The position numbers were made by a program, and so were the translations under genes. From contig JAKOON010000008.1 in the NCBI GenBank assembly GCA_022577435.1, positions 2,609,501 to 2,673,500 on the forward strand: a DNA stretch of 64,000 nucleotides. Direction: 5' to 3'. Positions 1-11,275 of this stretch are shown here, one piece after another. The DNA is from Embiotoca jacksoni (taxonomy: Eukaryota > Chordata > Actinopteri > Embiotocidae). The stretch's first letter is position 1. The number at the start of each line of letters is the position of its first letter. The notes below the pieces were generated by a model that saw nothing but the letters and a program-made list of their open reading frames with translations, had not been told where the DNA came from and did not search any database.

Positions 1-1467
1 TAATACTGCATTAATCTGGCATTTGGTCAGCAGGAGGCAGGAAATTCCCCCCAAAAAACATGATTAATGGAAATCCTCTAAATTATTTTATTTGAGTTTG
101 TTACACACGTCACATAAAATATTTAACCTATGTGACATACCTTAAACGTTAGATTATGCACATATGTTTTGTATTACTGACATTACTCAAAACAAATCCA
201 CATTGACTTTTGCTTTCTCACCAACTCAAACACAGGTCTCCTGGATCCAACTCCTGTGATTTTTCCATTCAGCCACTGCCAACGTCTTCCCTAAGTGAAC
301 TTTATGACTCTTTTTACTTCATCACATGATCACTGTCATAACTCAGGTCATACATTTGTGTACTTTTCACGCCTAGTTTTGGGGAAAATGTTGACACAAC
401 GACACAATATCCTCTTGTAGACTGACAGGTGTATTACACGCTTTGGTGTGATACAGGATTACATGACATCTACAACAACAGCAACAATATATACATACAT
501 TTTACACTTTAAACACAGTGATGCAATTTGCATCAAAAATCGCAATCCGTCTCAGACTCATAACTCAGGGAAATCTAAGAGACTTGACTTTTCAAGAAAA
601 GCAATGGGGAAATCAAGAAAAATTCACATTCAAAAAGATATTCCCCTGTGATGTCAGATCTTGCGGTGTTGTCATTATTTTTTAAGTTCACTTTTTCATA
701 AAAATAAACCCACTATTATCTATATAGCATGGGGACACTGTACTCAGGACAGGCTTATAGGTTACTGGTTATTATTTCTGATGGTCTGATTTTACCAAAA
801 TGTAAACAAATATTCTTTAAATATATATATATTTTGTTAAATGAACAACAGTTTTGTTGTTGTTGTGTTGTTTTTACATCAACACTCAAAAATAGACACC
901 TTCCTCTATCCTCTATTGAGGATATTATTATGGAAAAAAGTATGCAATTTGAAAATGTTTTATACCAGTCCACATGTGATGAGTGACCTTCATGTAACCA
1001 CACGCTGACCTCTCCATTAGGTGTATGATGCCGTGAAGAATAGAGATAACAAATAAGACACAACCACAGCAGCTCTACTGGACAGATAAGGGGAAGATCA
1101 CTGATGAAAGTACTTTACAATATGTAAAAATACTGCCACTTCAATATTTGGAATAAAAATAGGGTGCTATGATGAAAAAGAAAGTAAAAAAAATGGCGCA
1201 AACACAGAAATAACATGTTTACACGCGTGTGTGCGCATACATGCATGTAACATACTTCATGTGTATAAAAGTGTGTGTGTTTATCTGAGTGTTCACTAAA
1301 GTAGGCTGGGATGATGCAGGATGGGCCCTGCTGGCGGGCGGCAGCCAGGGAAAACATCTGGTCTTCATCAGGCACAGAGGCCGAGTGCAGGCTGGCAGAT
1401 GGTAGAGAGGTCCCTGCACAATAGGGGAAGCCCACTCCCTCCAGCACCAGCACTATTACCACCCACA

Positions 1468-1469
<2 letters not shown>
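1..1469. other. No gene seen; AT-rich unique DNA
   Basis: I see no coding signal or known repeat here. Short open frames on both strands have no recognisable motif and AT-rich codon content. A small (AT) tract lies near 820-832. The stretch reads as ordinary non-coding vertebrate DNA. Confidence 0.6.

Positions 1470-1529
<60 letters not shown>
1470..1529. repeat. (AC)30 microsatellite
   Basis: Uninterrupted AC dinucleotides for about 60 bases. A shorter, imperfect AC tract follows at 1563-1590. Open frames through it encode only His-Thr or Cys-Val repeats and are not genes. Confidence 0.97.
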
Positions 1530-1532
<3 letters not shown>

Positions 1533-1590
1533 GGCAATCAGAGACTGATATGGCAGATACATACACGCACACACACACAGACACACATGC

Positions 1591-2756
1591 ACACAAATTG
1601 CTAGATGAGATGGTTGTTTTCCACCATAGGAAAGGCGGTGGCACCAATGTGAATCATACAGTCGAGACCCAATCAGCTGAATTGGAATGAACAATACATT
1701 TAAATAAACATTAACAGCTGTATTTTCATGGAGACACACAGCTAAAAACAATGCAAATGAATGGCATTTTTGACAGCTTTCTTCTTTCTAAATGTAATCT
1801 CCTTTAAAATTGCCATTCTGCTTTGCCAAATACTACAGTATATTTCAACGTCTCAGAGTGCAGGGGGAACATACTGATCAGCTTGACTGATGGGCAGTCG
1901 GTCATCTCCTGCATCATTGGTGTCACAGGATCAGCACCTCGGAGAGTGATTGTGCAGACTCTTAAAGATCCACCTGAAAAGAGGTAGGATGCTGAGCCAC
2001 AAACATCAGGCCAATATGATGTTAGTCTTCAGCCTTTGGCATTTCATTTGACAACCAGTTCACCATAATGTCGTGATCCAGAAGGCATCTTGGACAGATG
2101 CAGGCCCATAACATTTTGAATATCTGTATTAGCATTTCAGTTTTTAGAAGTTTTATCCTGTGGGGTGAGTGTGGCAATGGACATGATGTATTATGCTTTT
2201 TAAAAAATACTTCCTGTGTCCACTATTTGGTGCTATTGAAAGTAAAGCAAAAGCCGTAAGATGACTGCTAGACACAGACGCGCTGTCAAAAAGTCAAGGT
2301 TTTAACAACTTTCCATTGCAAAGGTCTTAAGACTGCACAGACTGAGTTTGAGGTTGATCTGATAAATTTACGAGGAGGAGTTTGTTAAAGTACAAAGCGT
2401 AAAAAGAGACTTTTCTTGTTGCACTTTAGTGGGTGCTTTTGAGCCATTTTGCCATGCATGGAAATTGTTTGCAATTCTGACGCATGTACCAAGTTTCATG
2501 AGTTTTTAAGAACCTTTAAGCCCTCAAAATGCAATTTCTGTAAGAGAGGAAGAATTGTCTTCCATGCTTAAAATGTTAAGTGCATGTAAAAGTAAAAGTT
2601 CTATATGTTGTATCTGATGTGCCCCATTGGGACTTACAGTACTCTAATATTCACCCCTTTTCAGTAATCATGCATGCAAAAACAGATTAATCTTACTCAC
2701 CTCAATTCACATGAACACAGTTATGTGACATTGTACAAAATGTGTACAAAACTCAA
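1591..2756. other. No gene seen
   Basis: Unique AT-rich sequence up to the Tc1 insertion. I find no motif, splice-flanked open frame or repeat that I can name. Confidence 0.55.
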
Positions 2757-2788
2757 TATAGTTACTTCAGAAAGAATTTGGACACCCT
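2757..2788 (+). repeat. Left terminal inverted repeat of Tc1 copy 1
   Basis: Matches the reverse complement of 4141-4171 over most positions. The expected first bases CAGT have become TAGT, a C-to-T change. Confidence 0.88.
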
Positions 2789-3229
2789 TTGTGTGGGACA
2801 TTTAATTTCAAATGGACAAAATTGCCCTCCACATTCCCCATCTATCAATACTGAATAACCCGGAATAAAAATAACATGTTTCCAGGTGAATCCACATATT
2901 CAATAAGTTTGCAAAACATAATAAAAAAAAAACTAAACGGAAATTTCTCATTTACAAAAGTAATCAGACCCTTTATTTTGGTGCTCTAAATTGTGGTCAA
3001 GTACATTGTGTTTGCTTTCATTATTCTTCAGATGTATCTATTTGAGTCCACCTATGGAAATGACTGCACATACAGTGTAAGATACCACAATTCACAGTGA
3101 ATGGCATGAATAAAAAAACAAGCCAAAAAGTCAGACAGAACTCTCTATAGTCCTCCTTGTTAAAACTATGGCAAGGCATAGATCACATGAACAGTATAAA
3201 ACCACTTTTAAAACTTTGAGTATTCCCAG

Positions 3230-3966
3230 GAGCACAGCGGCCAAAAATGATTGAGAAATGGAAGGAATTTGGAACCATTGGTATTTTTATTAGTTAGCCA
3301 TCTGCCCAAACTGCATAACCAACCTTGAAGGGTCTTGGTCAGGGAGATGACTAATAATCCAACGATCATTCTAACAGTTTCAGAAACCCTCTGCAGAGAT
3401 GGGGGACTAAAATACATGTGACAGCTGGTTTAGAGTTTGCCAAACAGCATTTGAATTACTTTCACTGATTAGACAAAAACTGAACACTATGGGCAGTACT
3501 CTGGTGAGCACTGCTCATCACCTCTGTAATACCAACCCTATGGTGAAGCAAGGTGGCGGCAACATCATGATATGGGGCTGCTTCTCAGAAGCAGGGTCAA
3601 GGACAATGGTCAGACTTAAGGGAAGAAAATACAGAGAGGTCCTTGAAGAAAACCTGCAACATTGTTCACAAGACCTGACACTTGGGCATCAGTTTACCAT
3701 TGAGCAAGACAATGACCTGAGGCATACAGTCGGTACAATGCTGGAGTCTTTGAGGAAATATTTGACTGTCCTTGAGTGGTGCAGCCAAAGCCTTGACTTT
3801 AACCCTATAAACTATCTATAGAGAGACCTGAAGATGGCGGTTGAGATGCTTTCCATCCGTTCTGACGGAGCTTGAAAGATCTCGAGGAATGGGATAAACT
3901 AATCCAAATGTGTCAAGCTTGTCAAGACTTATCTAAGAAGTAAAGTCTGCCAAAGAAGTGCTGAAT
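3230..3966 (+). pseudogene. Tc1 transposase, degenerate
   Basis: This was the DD34E transposase that excises and inserts the element. The clearest part is an open frame at 3489-3821. It shows KQGGGNIMIWGCFSEAG, then FTIEQDNDLRHT, which carries the second catalytic Asp, then FNPINYL, where the family has NPIEHLW. The catalytic Glu is therefore Asn, and the Trp codon after it is a TAG stop. Downstream DNA to about 3966 still matches the C-terminal region when read past that stop. Upstream, 3327-3450 matches the N-terminal half at DNA level (GGTCTTGGTCAGGGAGATGA, then GGAGTTTGCCAAACAGCAT-like sequence), but there are stops and an internal deletion of about 100 bases. The gene is plainly non-functional. 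Confidence 0.9.
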
Positions 3967-4140
3967 AAAGGGCCCGAACACTTTTGTATCTGAGAGACTT
4001 CAGTTTATGACTTGTAAAAAATTTGTAAAAATATGTTTTCACTTTGTCATGATGTGTTACTGAGTGTACATTGATGGGAAAAAGTGCCTTTTTATTCATT
4101 TAAATGAAGTCTACAACATAATGAAGTGTGCAAGAAGTGA

Positions 4141-4171
4141 AGGGTTGTGAATACTTTCTTAACTGACTGTA
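4141..4171 (-). repeat. Right terminal inverted repeat of Tc1 copy 1
   Basis: Ends GACTG followed by the flanking TA. It pairs with 2757-2788 and sets the right boundary of the element. Confidence 0.88.
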
Positions 4172-4688
4172 TCATTAAAAACAAATAAACCACTGTCACC
4201 GTCGCAGTCAAAATTCTGGCATCAAAAGCTAACTCGGATACAAACTGTGCTGCAGGCTTTGGAGTTTATCTCCAATTAACACTCCTGAGCATGACTGACT
4301 TTTCCTTCTTTTAAAGGTTTGTGGCAATCATCACATACAGTGTCTTTGATGTCTGATCCACCAGCACCGTCGACTCCCCGCGTTAGTTCGGCTGGGTGCT
4401 ATTAGGTTGTCGGCTGGGTGAGTATAACCTGTCAACAACCGCTGGGTGTTTGCCTGATTCTCTCAGCCTCCCGCCAGCCTTTAAGTTTGTGCTGCTGTGA
4501 AGTGATTGATGACAGGTCAGCCACCAACGGCCTTGCAAAATTTCCAATTCTTCCACAGGGAAATTGCTCATTTCTTCACAAGTCTATTTCAATTTTTGCT
4601 CCACGACAACATGCTTAGTTTATGCATTATGCTGGCCCCTGAACACAAAATTGTGATGAATTACACCACATGGACAAAAAAGAATATA
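4172..4688. other. No gene seen
   Basis: Unique sequence between the Tc1 copy and a low-complexity tract. Short open frames on both strands lack recognisable motifs. Confidence 0.55.
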
Positions 4689-4733
<45 letters not shown>

Positions 4734-4832
4734 TTTTTTTATTTTTTTTATTTTTTTTGCATTTATATTAATTTGTGTGACTTTATTGTTTCTTTCTTTT
4801 TCTTTTGGATGGCTTGTCATGGGGGGGGGGGG
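4689..4832. repeat. Compound (TG)/(TA)/T-rich tract plus G12
   Basis: (TG)6 at 4689-4700 passes into (TA)14 at 4701-4729 and then T-rich sequence to about 4760. A run of 12 G follows at 4821-4832. This is a composite simple-sequence region. Confidence 0.95.
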
Positions 4833-6002
4833 TTATTGTTGCAAGGTAATATAAAAGTAAGCGGACGTGACACACTTATTTAGATAACCACCTCACTCCC
4901 TCTCTCACAGTTCCTACACGACTAAAACTGCCACTGTGACATTGTCGAGGGCGTTTTTTAAAGTCCGCCTGGCTTTTTAATATACAGAAATGGTATCCTA
5001 TTCGCTGCGGTGCGGGCTTCAAAGAGGTTATTTGTCATCATACAGATTTATGCTGTCATTCAGGGACATTTATATCACTTTAAGCTCTTTGGGTGTTCCA
5101 GCTCTGGTGCTGGGCAGACAATCCTGCAGAGACCCGAGCTTCTCTCTGTATCATTTTCCTCCTTTTTGTATTTCTCCCCTTCACCAGCAAGAAGTGAAAC
5201 TGTAATGATTGTTCCTGCTTCAAAGGGCACATGTTGTAACAGCACTAAAACAAAATGGGATCTGGTTGGGTGAGTGTGGCCGGCTTTTTACCTGGAGAGG
5301 CCCTCTTTGGTGATTAGCTTGTGACGGGGTGAGCAAAAACAGCGCAAATGTCTTTTCAGGATTGATACCAACACACTGAATTTATCACTTCTGTTTAAAA
5401 AGCACACCATAGAGTGTTCGGCATGGTGGTGACTTACTGAGGTGTTGTCTTGAAGGACAAAACAACTGCTATTGTTAATGAAACCTGGTGCAACTGCAAC
5501 ACTTGTCATTTTTTAGGTGTAACCAACATAACGTGTATTGTTATTTACCCCCATACCCACCAGTATATAAGGCAAGCAAAATGCTTTGCACATCCAGTGG
5601 TTAAAACTTCCACTGGATCCAAACCTACAGTAACATTTTGGAGACCTGATCTAAAGGATCCTAATCCTCAATCTTACTGATGCTCCGATGGTGCCAAATG
5701 GATTTCTGACAGACTGCCAGTTGAGTTCTTGTCATTCAGATCCACTGGCTGAAAGTTTGAAAACATGGCAAGCAGATCAACTGAATTTGTATGGACTGTA
5801 TGGGGATTTATAAAGAAGCAGAGTTTTTCAGCATATTTCCATTTTCTGTTTTGCATTATATTCAACTGAAATGTGAAGTATTTGGCTTAAACATTATTCT
5901 ATATGGCTTAAACTACCAAGGTCTGACGTAAAAAAAAAATAAGACTATTCAAAATATGCTTGAAACAAAGTTATTGTATCTTATTTTAATTTTGATTTTT
6001 TT
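4833..6002. other. No gene seen
   Basis: Unique sequence with only short open frames. An A-run lies near 5930-5940 and a T-run at about 5997-6007 adjoins the SINE tail. Confidence 0.55.
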
Positions 6003-6110
6003 TTTTTATTTGATACACTTTATTAATCCCCGAGGGGAAATTTCTTCACTACAGCAGGGGGGCTCTCAGGGGGGAGCTGCTGCAGCAGGCTGCCACTAGC
6101 GCGGCGCCAG
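6003..6110 (-). mobile_element. LINE 5'-start/3'-end fusion forming the SINE tail
   Basis: The block 6072-6100 matches the reverse complement of 57788-57816 at 28 of 29 positions; that is the 5' untranslated start of the LINE. The block 6011-6036 carries ACTTTATTAATCCC, matching the reverse complement of the LINE 3' end at 60567-60580. Only about 35 bases separate the two, so the whole LINE interior is absent. This could be an internally deleted LINE inserted at the SINE end, or a composite SINE family that carries both LINE ends. Confidence 0.75.
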
Positions 6111-6292
6111 GTAACCTGACCTGAGGTGCATGTTTTTGGATGATGGGAGGAAGCTGGAGAACCCGGAGAGAACCCATGCAAGCACAGGGAGAACATGCAA
6201 ACTCCGCACAGAAAGGGCCAGGACCAGATTCGAACCCGGAACCTTTTTGCTGTGAGGCGACAATGCTAACCACTGCACCACCGTGCCGCCCC
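6003..6292 (-). mobile_element. tRNA-derived fish SINE with a LINE-derived tail
   Basis: Read on the minus strand, the element begins GGGCGGCACGGTGGTGCAGT near 6292. An A-box-like TGGTGCAGTGG is followed about 40 bases on by a good B box, GGTTCGAATC, the internal RNA polymerase III promoter of tRNA-derived SINEs. The body (about 6220-6112) is the familiar fish SINE with TTTGCATGTTCTCCCTGTG. The last 108 bases are different: they match the start and the end of the LINE family present at 57.7-60.6 kb. An A-rich tail follows. The family resembles the widespread group described as Mermaid, though that name is from memory. A second, head-and-body copy lies at 31.5 kb. Confidence 0.88.
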
Positions 6293-9200
6293 TTACATAC
6301 AGTATGGCAGTTTCTCTAGGAGGCCAAATGAAGCACGGCTTCCTTTATTCTAATAAAGAAAACAAAATCCATCTGTTCCTATAATACTGTGAATATCGTG
6401 TGATAATTTTATATTATCCCATTCTTGTTTGAATGGAGCCAACAGCTGGTGGGATTCTTAGACTGTGTCTCACATTGCACACTTTCTGTAATCCAGTTCT
6501 TCTTAACACATCAATAATCTGCATAAATTGTCTATTCTTGTGGGTTTGTGGAAAAGGCAGTGTACCTACTCACAGTGTCCAGACAGACTCTCGTCAGTAA
6601 CTCCAATCAAGGTTATTAATCCCAGCTACCTACTTTCTCTGTCTTACCACAGGTGTTCTCTCCACTGACGAGCAGAAACTTTACTGTCTGGGCTTTTCAT
6701 TAGAAAAGAGACCTAAACCGTTAGCTAAGATTATTACAGTTATATTTCTTTAGTTGACAACTACACAATAATATTACATTAACTTTCTTTGTATTAAGTA
6801 TTGATTGCTGCCAAAGGTCGTAGTTTGACACAGCTGTTTTGGTGCTACTCCTTGTCTAATCGCAGTGTAGTTTGTCAATGAGTTTAGATCATAAATCCAT
6901 TGTGTCCAAGAATCAGTATCGTCATTCCATTACTGACAGACACAAAATGTTACTGTGTGTTAGGTGCTTCTTTACAACAAAAGGTCAAGCAGCGAAAATT
7001 AACTTCTGAAGAACAAATATTTGTCTAGCGGATACTTTTATTAATTTCAGACCTACAGAAAAATCCAAGCAAACAAAATGCATACACGGAACATGAGAAT
7101 GTTCACTCCACGTATTACTCAGATCTGTCTGGGAAGAGAGCAAGAAAATAAATACAGGACGAAGGTGCATATTTTTGTGAGGAAAAAATGGAGTAACAGA
7201 AAAGTTTGCATTTGCTCATGATAATTATTTGGGCAATATAACACACAAAGGAGAATTCTGAATGCACTTTGAAGAAAGGTCTTGTAAACACTTTAGAAAG
7301 AAGTTGTCTTGCTTCCATTCAACTGAGCAGAACAAGAGAGCTAATTCTGAGCAAGTACAAGTGAATGAAAACCATCAACATGTTAAACCAAAGATGGGTT
7401 TAGTAAGTGATATACAGTACGTTGACAGCCTTTTCTCACAATCTGTTCGGATCTACCTGCAGGGTAGTTGTCCATGGATTATTCCATCATGATTTTAGTT
7501 GTGCGTCACACTCAATAGAGTGTCTATATCTCTCATCCTCCATTGCATCACCCACACTGCAGTGCGTTGGGAGCACATCAATAAACTTCTTGACTGATTG
7601 AGAATGGTTGTCAGGCTTTAGGATTAGAAGAGGCACATTCATGCATGTGGCCGTTCCTGATCCATCCAAACACAAAGCAGTTCCCTGCCAGTAGAGACTG
7701 GAGTTGCTAGTGCTATTGGTACACTGTCACAGACTACTACAATCAAAAGGGACAGTATTCAGTCATTTTAAAGGTTTTGGAGATATATATGTGTTGGACA
7801 ATATAGCAAAGTCCATAATGTTCATTTCTTTGCACTTTGTTGCAATGTGATGGAGGATAGGACAGCAGACTATTACCAAGATGGACAGTGGTCATCCTGG
7901 ATGACTCAGCCCACCCATTACTCCCCTGCCTTATGAAGTCATTTCCAGAATACAAAAGTAACAGCTGACAGCTCAATTTTAATCGTCTGCTGAGCCAGGC
8001 ATAGATGACTGTGGAACAAAGCTCCTCCATCATCTCAAAGGGCAATGGATGTGCCTCCTTGAACAAAATGAGGCACACATTACCCTTGTCAGCTGCACAA
8101 TCTCTGCTTGCTGTGTATTGTAACTTTTGTGAGTGTCACTATGTACAATTTAATGAGGGAGACGGCAGAGAAAAAAAGTTGATTAACTGGACAATGCCGA
8201 AACGTTCAGTAGGTAGGAGAAAGGAAGGGTGCTAAGATCAGAATACATGGTGTGCCTACTTTTCAAGGATAAAGCTTAGTACGTTTCTAAGCAAGGGCTT
8301 CATTACCATGTAAAGTTATACCAATAACAATGCTGTAATATGTTACTGTACTGCTGTGTTGCATAGAAGCAGTCATACACTTCACTACAATAATGAATTA
8401 CATGTACACTATGTGTAGCCAATGTTCATCCACTGACAGGTCGTGACTGCTGACATGTAAATAAGTTTGACAATTCAAAACTGAAATAAAAAGTTTATCT
8501 GAGGTGGCTCAATTTCATATCACAAGCAGGTTTTACTTCGACAGAGCATCTCAAAATGTATTAAAATAATTTTTTACCTGGACCAACAATTAAAGGGAAC
8601 GCCTGTAAATTGAAGCTGTAAATTACCTGGGTTGCACGCTCCCCTTCTAAACTGCAGGAGTCTCTACATGTCTCCTACTATGGACCATTTCTACTACCAA
8701 CGATTACTAATGTGCCATTTCAACTGTAACATAATAATAACAATGTGGAGACAAATCCCAGGAGTGTCTGTTTATGTCTCAATTCTTAAATTCATTCCAT
8801 CTTTACTGTACATTCAAGAAACAAAGGTTGTCCTAGGCTATAAAAAGGTCAGTCATCTTTCACCTATTAGCCACTTTGGCTAACAAGTTCAATCTGTTAC
8901 CTAACTATGACTGTAATGTTCATACATAGATACAATATCATTGCACTAGGATATGAATATATGTTTATTTTTTCTTATATCTGCCAAATACACCATTAGC
9001 ATTGATTTGAGGTCCGAGCTTTGCACAGAGGTAATGGCCAGTGGGTGAAGAGGAGTCGGGGAGGCTGGGGGTGAAAACAGTGAAGAGGGCTGTGTTACGG
9101 TAGTAAAGGTCTCCTGGGTCAAGGTCAAAGGTTGCAGCGACCTAAGGGCACATTATTTTAGTTTGTTTTACCAAAATGAGTGCAAGGCTGAATTGTTCAT

Positions 9201-9840
9201 TCAGTCTCTTCCTTTACTGAGCAAACTGCTACAAATTATTATCTGTGCCTTTAATCTGCTGTCAGTAAAAATTAGATTCTCTTGCAGTGGCTTTATAAAA
9301 AAAAAAAACAGATACATTTGTATATTATAGATGATGTGATCATTTTAAATACATTTTTATATGTTTCGCTTACCATGCTCTCTTACCATACTGGTGTCCA
9401 GTGACTTACAAATTGTAGAAATGCTGTTAGTCTGACTCAACGGATGTAAAAAGTTGCAATAAGCCTGCCATTGGCCAACTCTTTCAGCCTTTATGCTTAC
9501 CCCCTCACACTATCTGTTTGTTACTGTTTTCAAAATTCCTGAAAAAACAGGAAACAGCAACAACCTCCAAGCTAGCACCCTACCTGCTGGAAATGAAGAG
9601 TTGGATGATGCAGTAAGGCAGGCGTGCTTGGTTATTTTTGCTTGTGATTGGTAAATACAAAGAAGTCAAAGTTTTGTTTCCCCTGTTGCAGGGTGATATA
9701 CAGGTTCAGCCAGACCATTCTCCAACACTGGCACAGCGTGCTAGGGATAGGTCTGTCGAAGCAAGACTAGTGTCAAGTAGTAGGTGAAACAGTTGGTTTG
9801 CCATGTAAGCTATTCATGGTTTTTTTGAGTCACAACACTT
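6293..9840. other. No recognisable gene in 3.5 kb
   Basis: Mostly AT-rich unique DNA. On the minus strand, open frames at 7487-7675 and 7743-8078 have somewhat protein-like composition (for example LILKPDNHSQSVKKFIDVLP), but I cannot place them in any family. A run of about 12 A lies at 9298-9309. I would not annotate a gene here. Confidence 0.5.
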
Positions 9841-10995
9841 TTAATGTTGACGAGTGGTTGCATGAGTTGCTGATACGTGAGCATAATTGCAGGCATTGTT
9901 CCTTAGGTGACATGGACCCCTGTGGCATAGGCGAGTGATGCATAGGCCTGACCCCACAGGAAGGAAATTAATCCAGTGTGATGTTGAGTCATGTAATGTG
10001 TAGTTTTGGCTTTGTGCTTCCTTGCTCAAGTCCCAGGAATGGCCACTCTGTTGTTGCTTCCTCCACTCAGCCATGTTGTCCCTGCTGGTTGCTGCTTGTA
10101 CTCTGTGGAGCCTCGATGATCTTGTCATCAGGGAATGTGCTCTGAGCCACAGCAGTTGGCTCATTTGCTTCTTCATAATTGGGTGTGTTGTTGGACGTTT
10201 CTCTGCCACTGTTCAATAACATATAAATAGACAACTGAAAATCCTAACTTTAAGCACCAGTTAATATTCAGACCTGTGGTAAGGAAGCACAAGAGAAGTT
10301 ATAGCCTTTTAAAATTTTCAAGTCAATTCAGAGATTTTAACTTCATATGTCTCAATATATAAGGATTAGTACAATTAAAATTAAAATGTTGTACTTACAT
10401 TAAACAATAATCCTGTACTGTGGGCCATGCTTTACCATTGGCCATAACTGTAGTACTGTAACACTGAAATAAGTTGCTCTATAATCGTCTTAAAGATTAG
10501 CTGCGGTTGCCATAACCACCTTACCTGCTTCACATTCAGTATACTGGCCATCAACCACCAACACTTCACCTTATTTTTGCATAGTATCAATGGTCAAACT
10601 TTGTACATCAAATATGCATTGATCATGTAGCTCAACATCTCTGGAGTGACTGGAAACGTTAGTTGAGGTGTCGCCATGGATTTGAAGTCCACTGGAAACA
10701 CTGTTGGTCTTGTCCTGAGGATTTGGTCCAGGTCATCAAACTGTGGAAATGTTCTCTTTTCCCGAGCTTGCTCTTTCGTCACAGGCGTCGCTCACTTTTA
10801 TGAACCGTTGCCTCAGTCTTTTTACTTTCACACAGCACTGTTCAGTCAGCCGGTCAGCTCCCCTCTCCTTCACCCGTTGATTGTAGAAGCTGACAGATGT
10901 AGTCATCTGTCCGAATATCAAGAGGGCAACATATTTTGTAATTTCATTCTCTGGCTACTATTAGCAAGCTGCAACAGTTTGCCTGCTTTGCTGTA
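9841..10995 (-). pseudogene. Myb/SANT-like DNA-binding protein, broken
   Basis: A minus-strand relic of a trihelix-type Myb/SANT-like protein, a family expanded in fishes and also carried by PIF/Harbinger transposons. In one frame (about 10925-10738) it reads EQCCVKVKRLRQRFIKVSD, the third helix and its extension. In the next frame (10782-10594) it reads FPQFDDLDQILRTRPT, the usual sequel. Joining them needs a one-base shift near 10750-10780, so the copy is frameshifted. A stop follows at 10594-10596. Farther on, CAG|GTAAGG near 10522 resembles a donor and TTATTGAACAG near 10210 an acceptor. The next segment (about 10186-10070) encodes an acidic linker-like stretch (NYEEANEPTAVAQS) before a stop. 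The second exon is less certain than the domain. The longest plus-strand frame over this area (10676-11200) is only its shadow. Confidence 0.6.
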
Positions 10996-11039
10996 TCCCA
11001 GAATACAAAGCAGACCTGTCTACAAGCCTCGCGGGGTAC

Positions 11040-11275
11040 ACCTGGGCGTTGGAGTAGATCGAGGTCAGATCATGTTCCCACCACGAACGGCTCCAGGATT
11101 TGATTCGGACCGGATCAAGACAACCTCTTCCCAAGGGTCTCGGTTTGCTTGTTTTGGTGCCCGCCCTTCTGCAATTACTTGTTTACATCGGACTGTGTGA
11201 ATTGCACCAATGAGGAAGCAACAAGAGTTGGATTTAACCGGACTGAAAAGCACATAGTTTTGTGTTGACAAAATT
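11040..11275. repeat. Dispersed fish repeat (class unclear)
   Basis: The stretch with GATTCGGACCGGATCAAGAC, a TCTCGGTTTGCTTGTTTTGG-like core and TGAATTGCACCAATGAGG resembles a repeat I know from many fish genomes, there associated with ACCGAAC-rich sequence. It lies directly upstream of the Myb/SANT relic on the minus strand, so the two may be parts of one element. The class is not resolved. Confidence 0.45.

Larger units (their letters stand above)
2757..4171 (+). mobile_element. Tc1/mariner-like DNA transposon, full length but dead
   Basis: A cut-and-paste transposon copy of about 1.4 kb. The ends are inverted repeats: the left end reads TATAGTTACTTCAGAAAG and the right end, on the reverse strand, TACAGTCAGTTAAGAAAG. 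Both are flanked by TA (2757-2758 and 4170-4171), the target duplication typical of Tc1 elements. Homology between the two ends continues inward for roughly 100-200 bases with heavy divergence, the long inverted-repeat style of fish Tc1 families. The interior holds a broken transposase reading on the plus strand. At 1.4 kb it is shorter than the usual 1.6 kb, which fits a loss of about 100 bases within the gene. It cannot move on its own. Confidence 0.92.

Noticed and set aside
1115..1751. Open frames over the AC array, with Cys-Val or His-Thr runs
   Set aside because: They are translations of a dinucleotide repeat and carry no domain. The same applies at 17.7, 20.1, 32.3, 43.1, 49.1, 49.5 and 51.4 kb.
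6200..6292. A real tRNA gene
   Set aside because: A and B boxes are present, but no cloverleaf can be formed around them; they belong to the SINE head.
7487..8078. Two minus-strand frames with somewhat protein-like composition
   Set aside because: I could not tie them to any family, and there are stops between them and no splice signals that convince. They may belong to an old element.
10676..11200. 174-codon plus-strand frame
   Set aside because: It lies antisense to the Myb/SANT relic and a dispersed repeat; the meaningful reading is on the minus strand.
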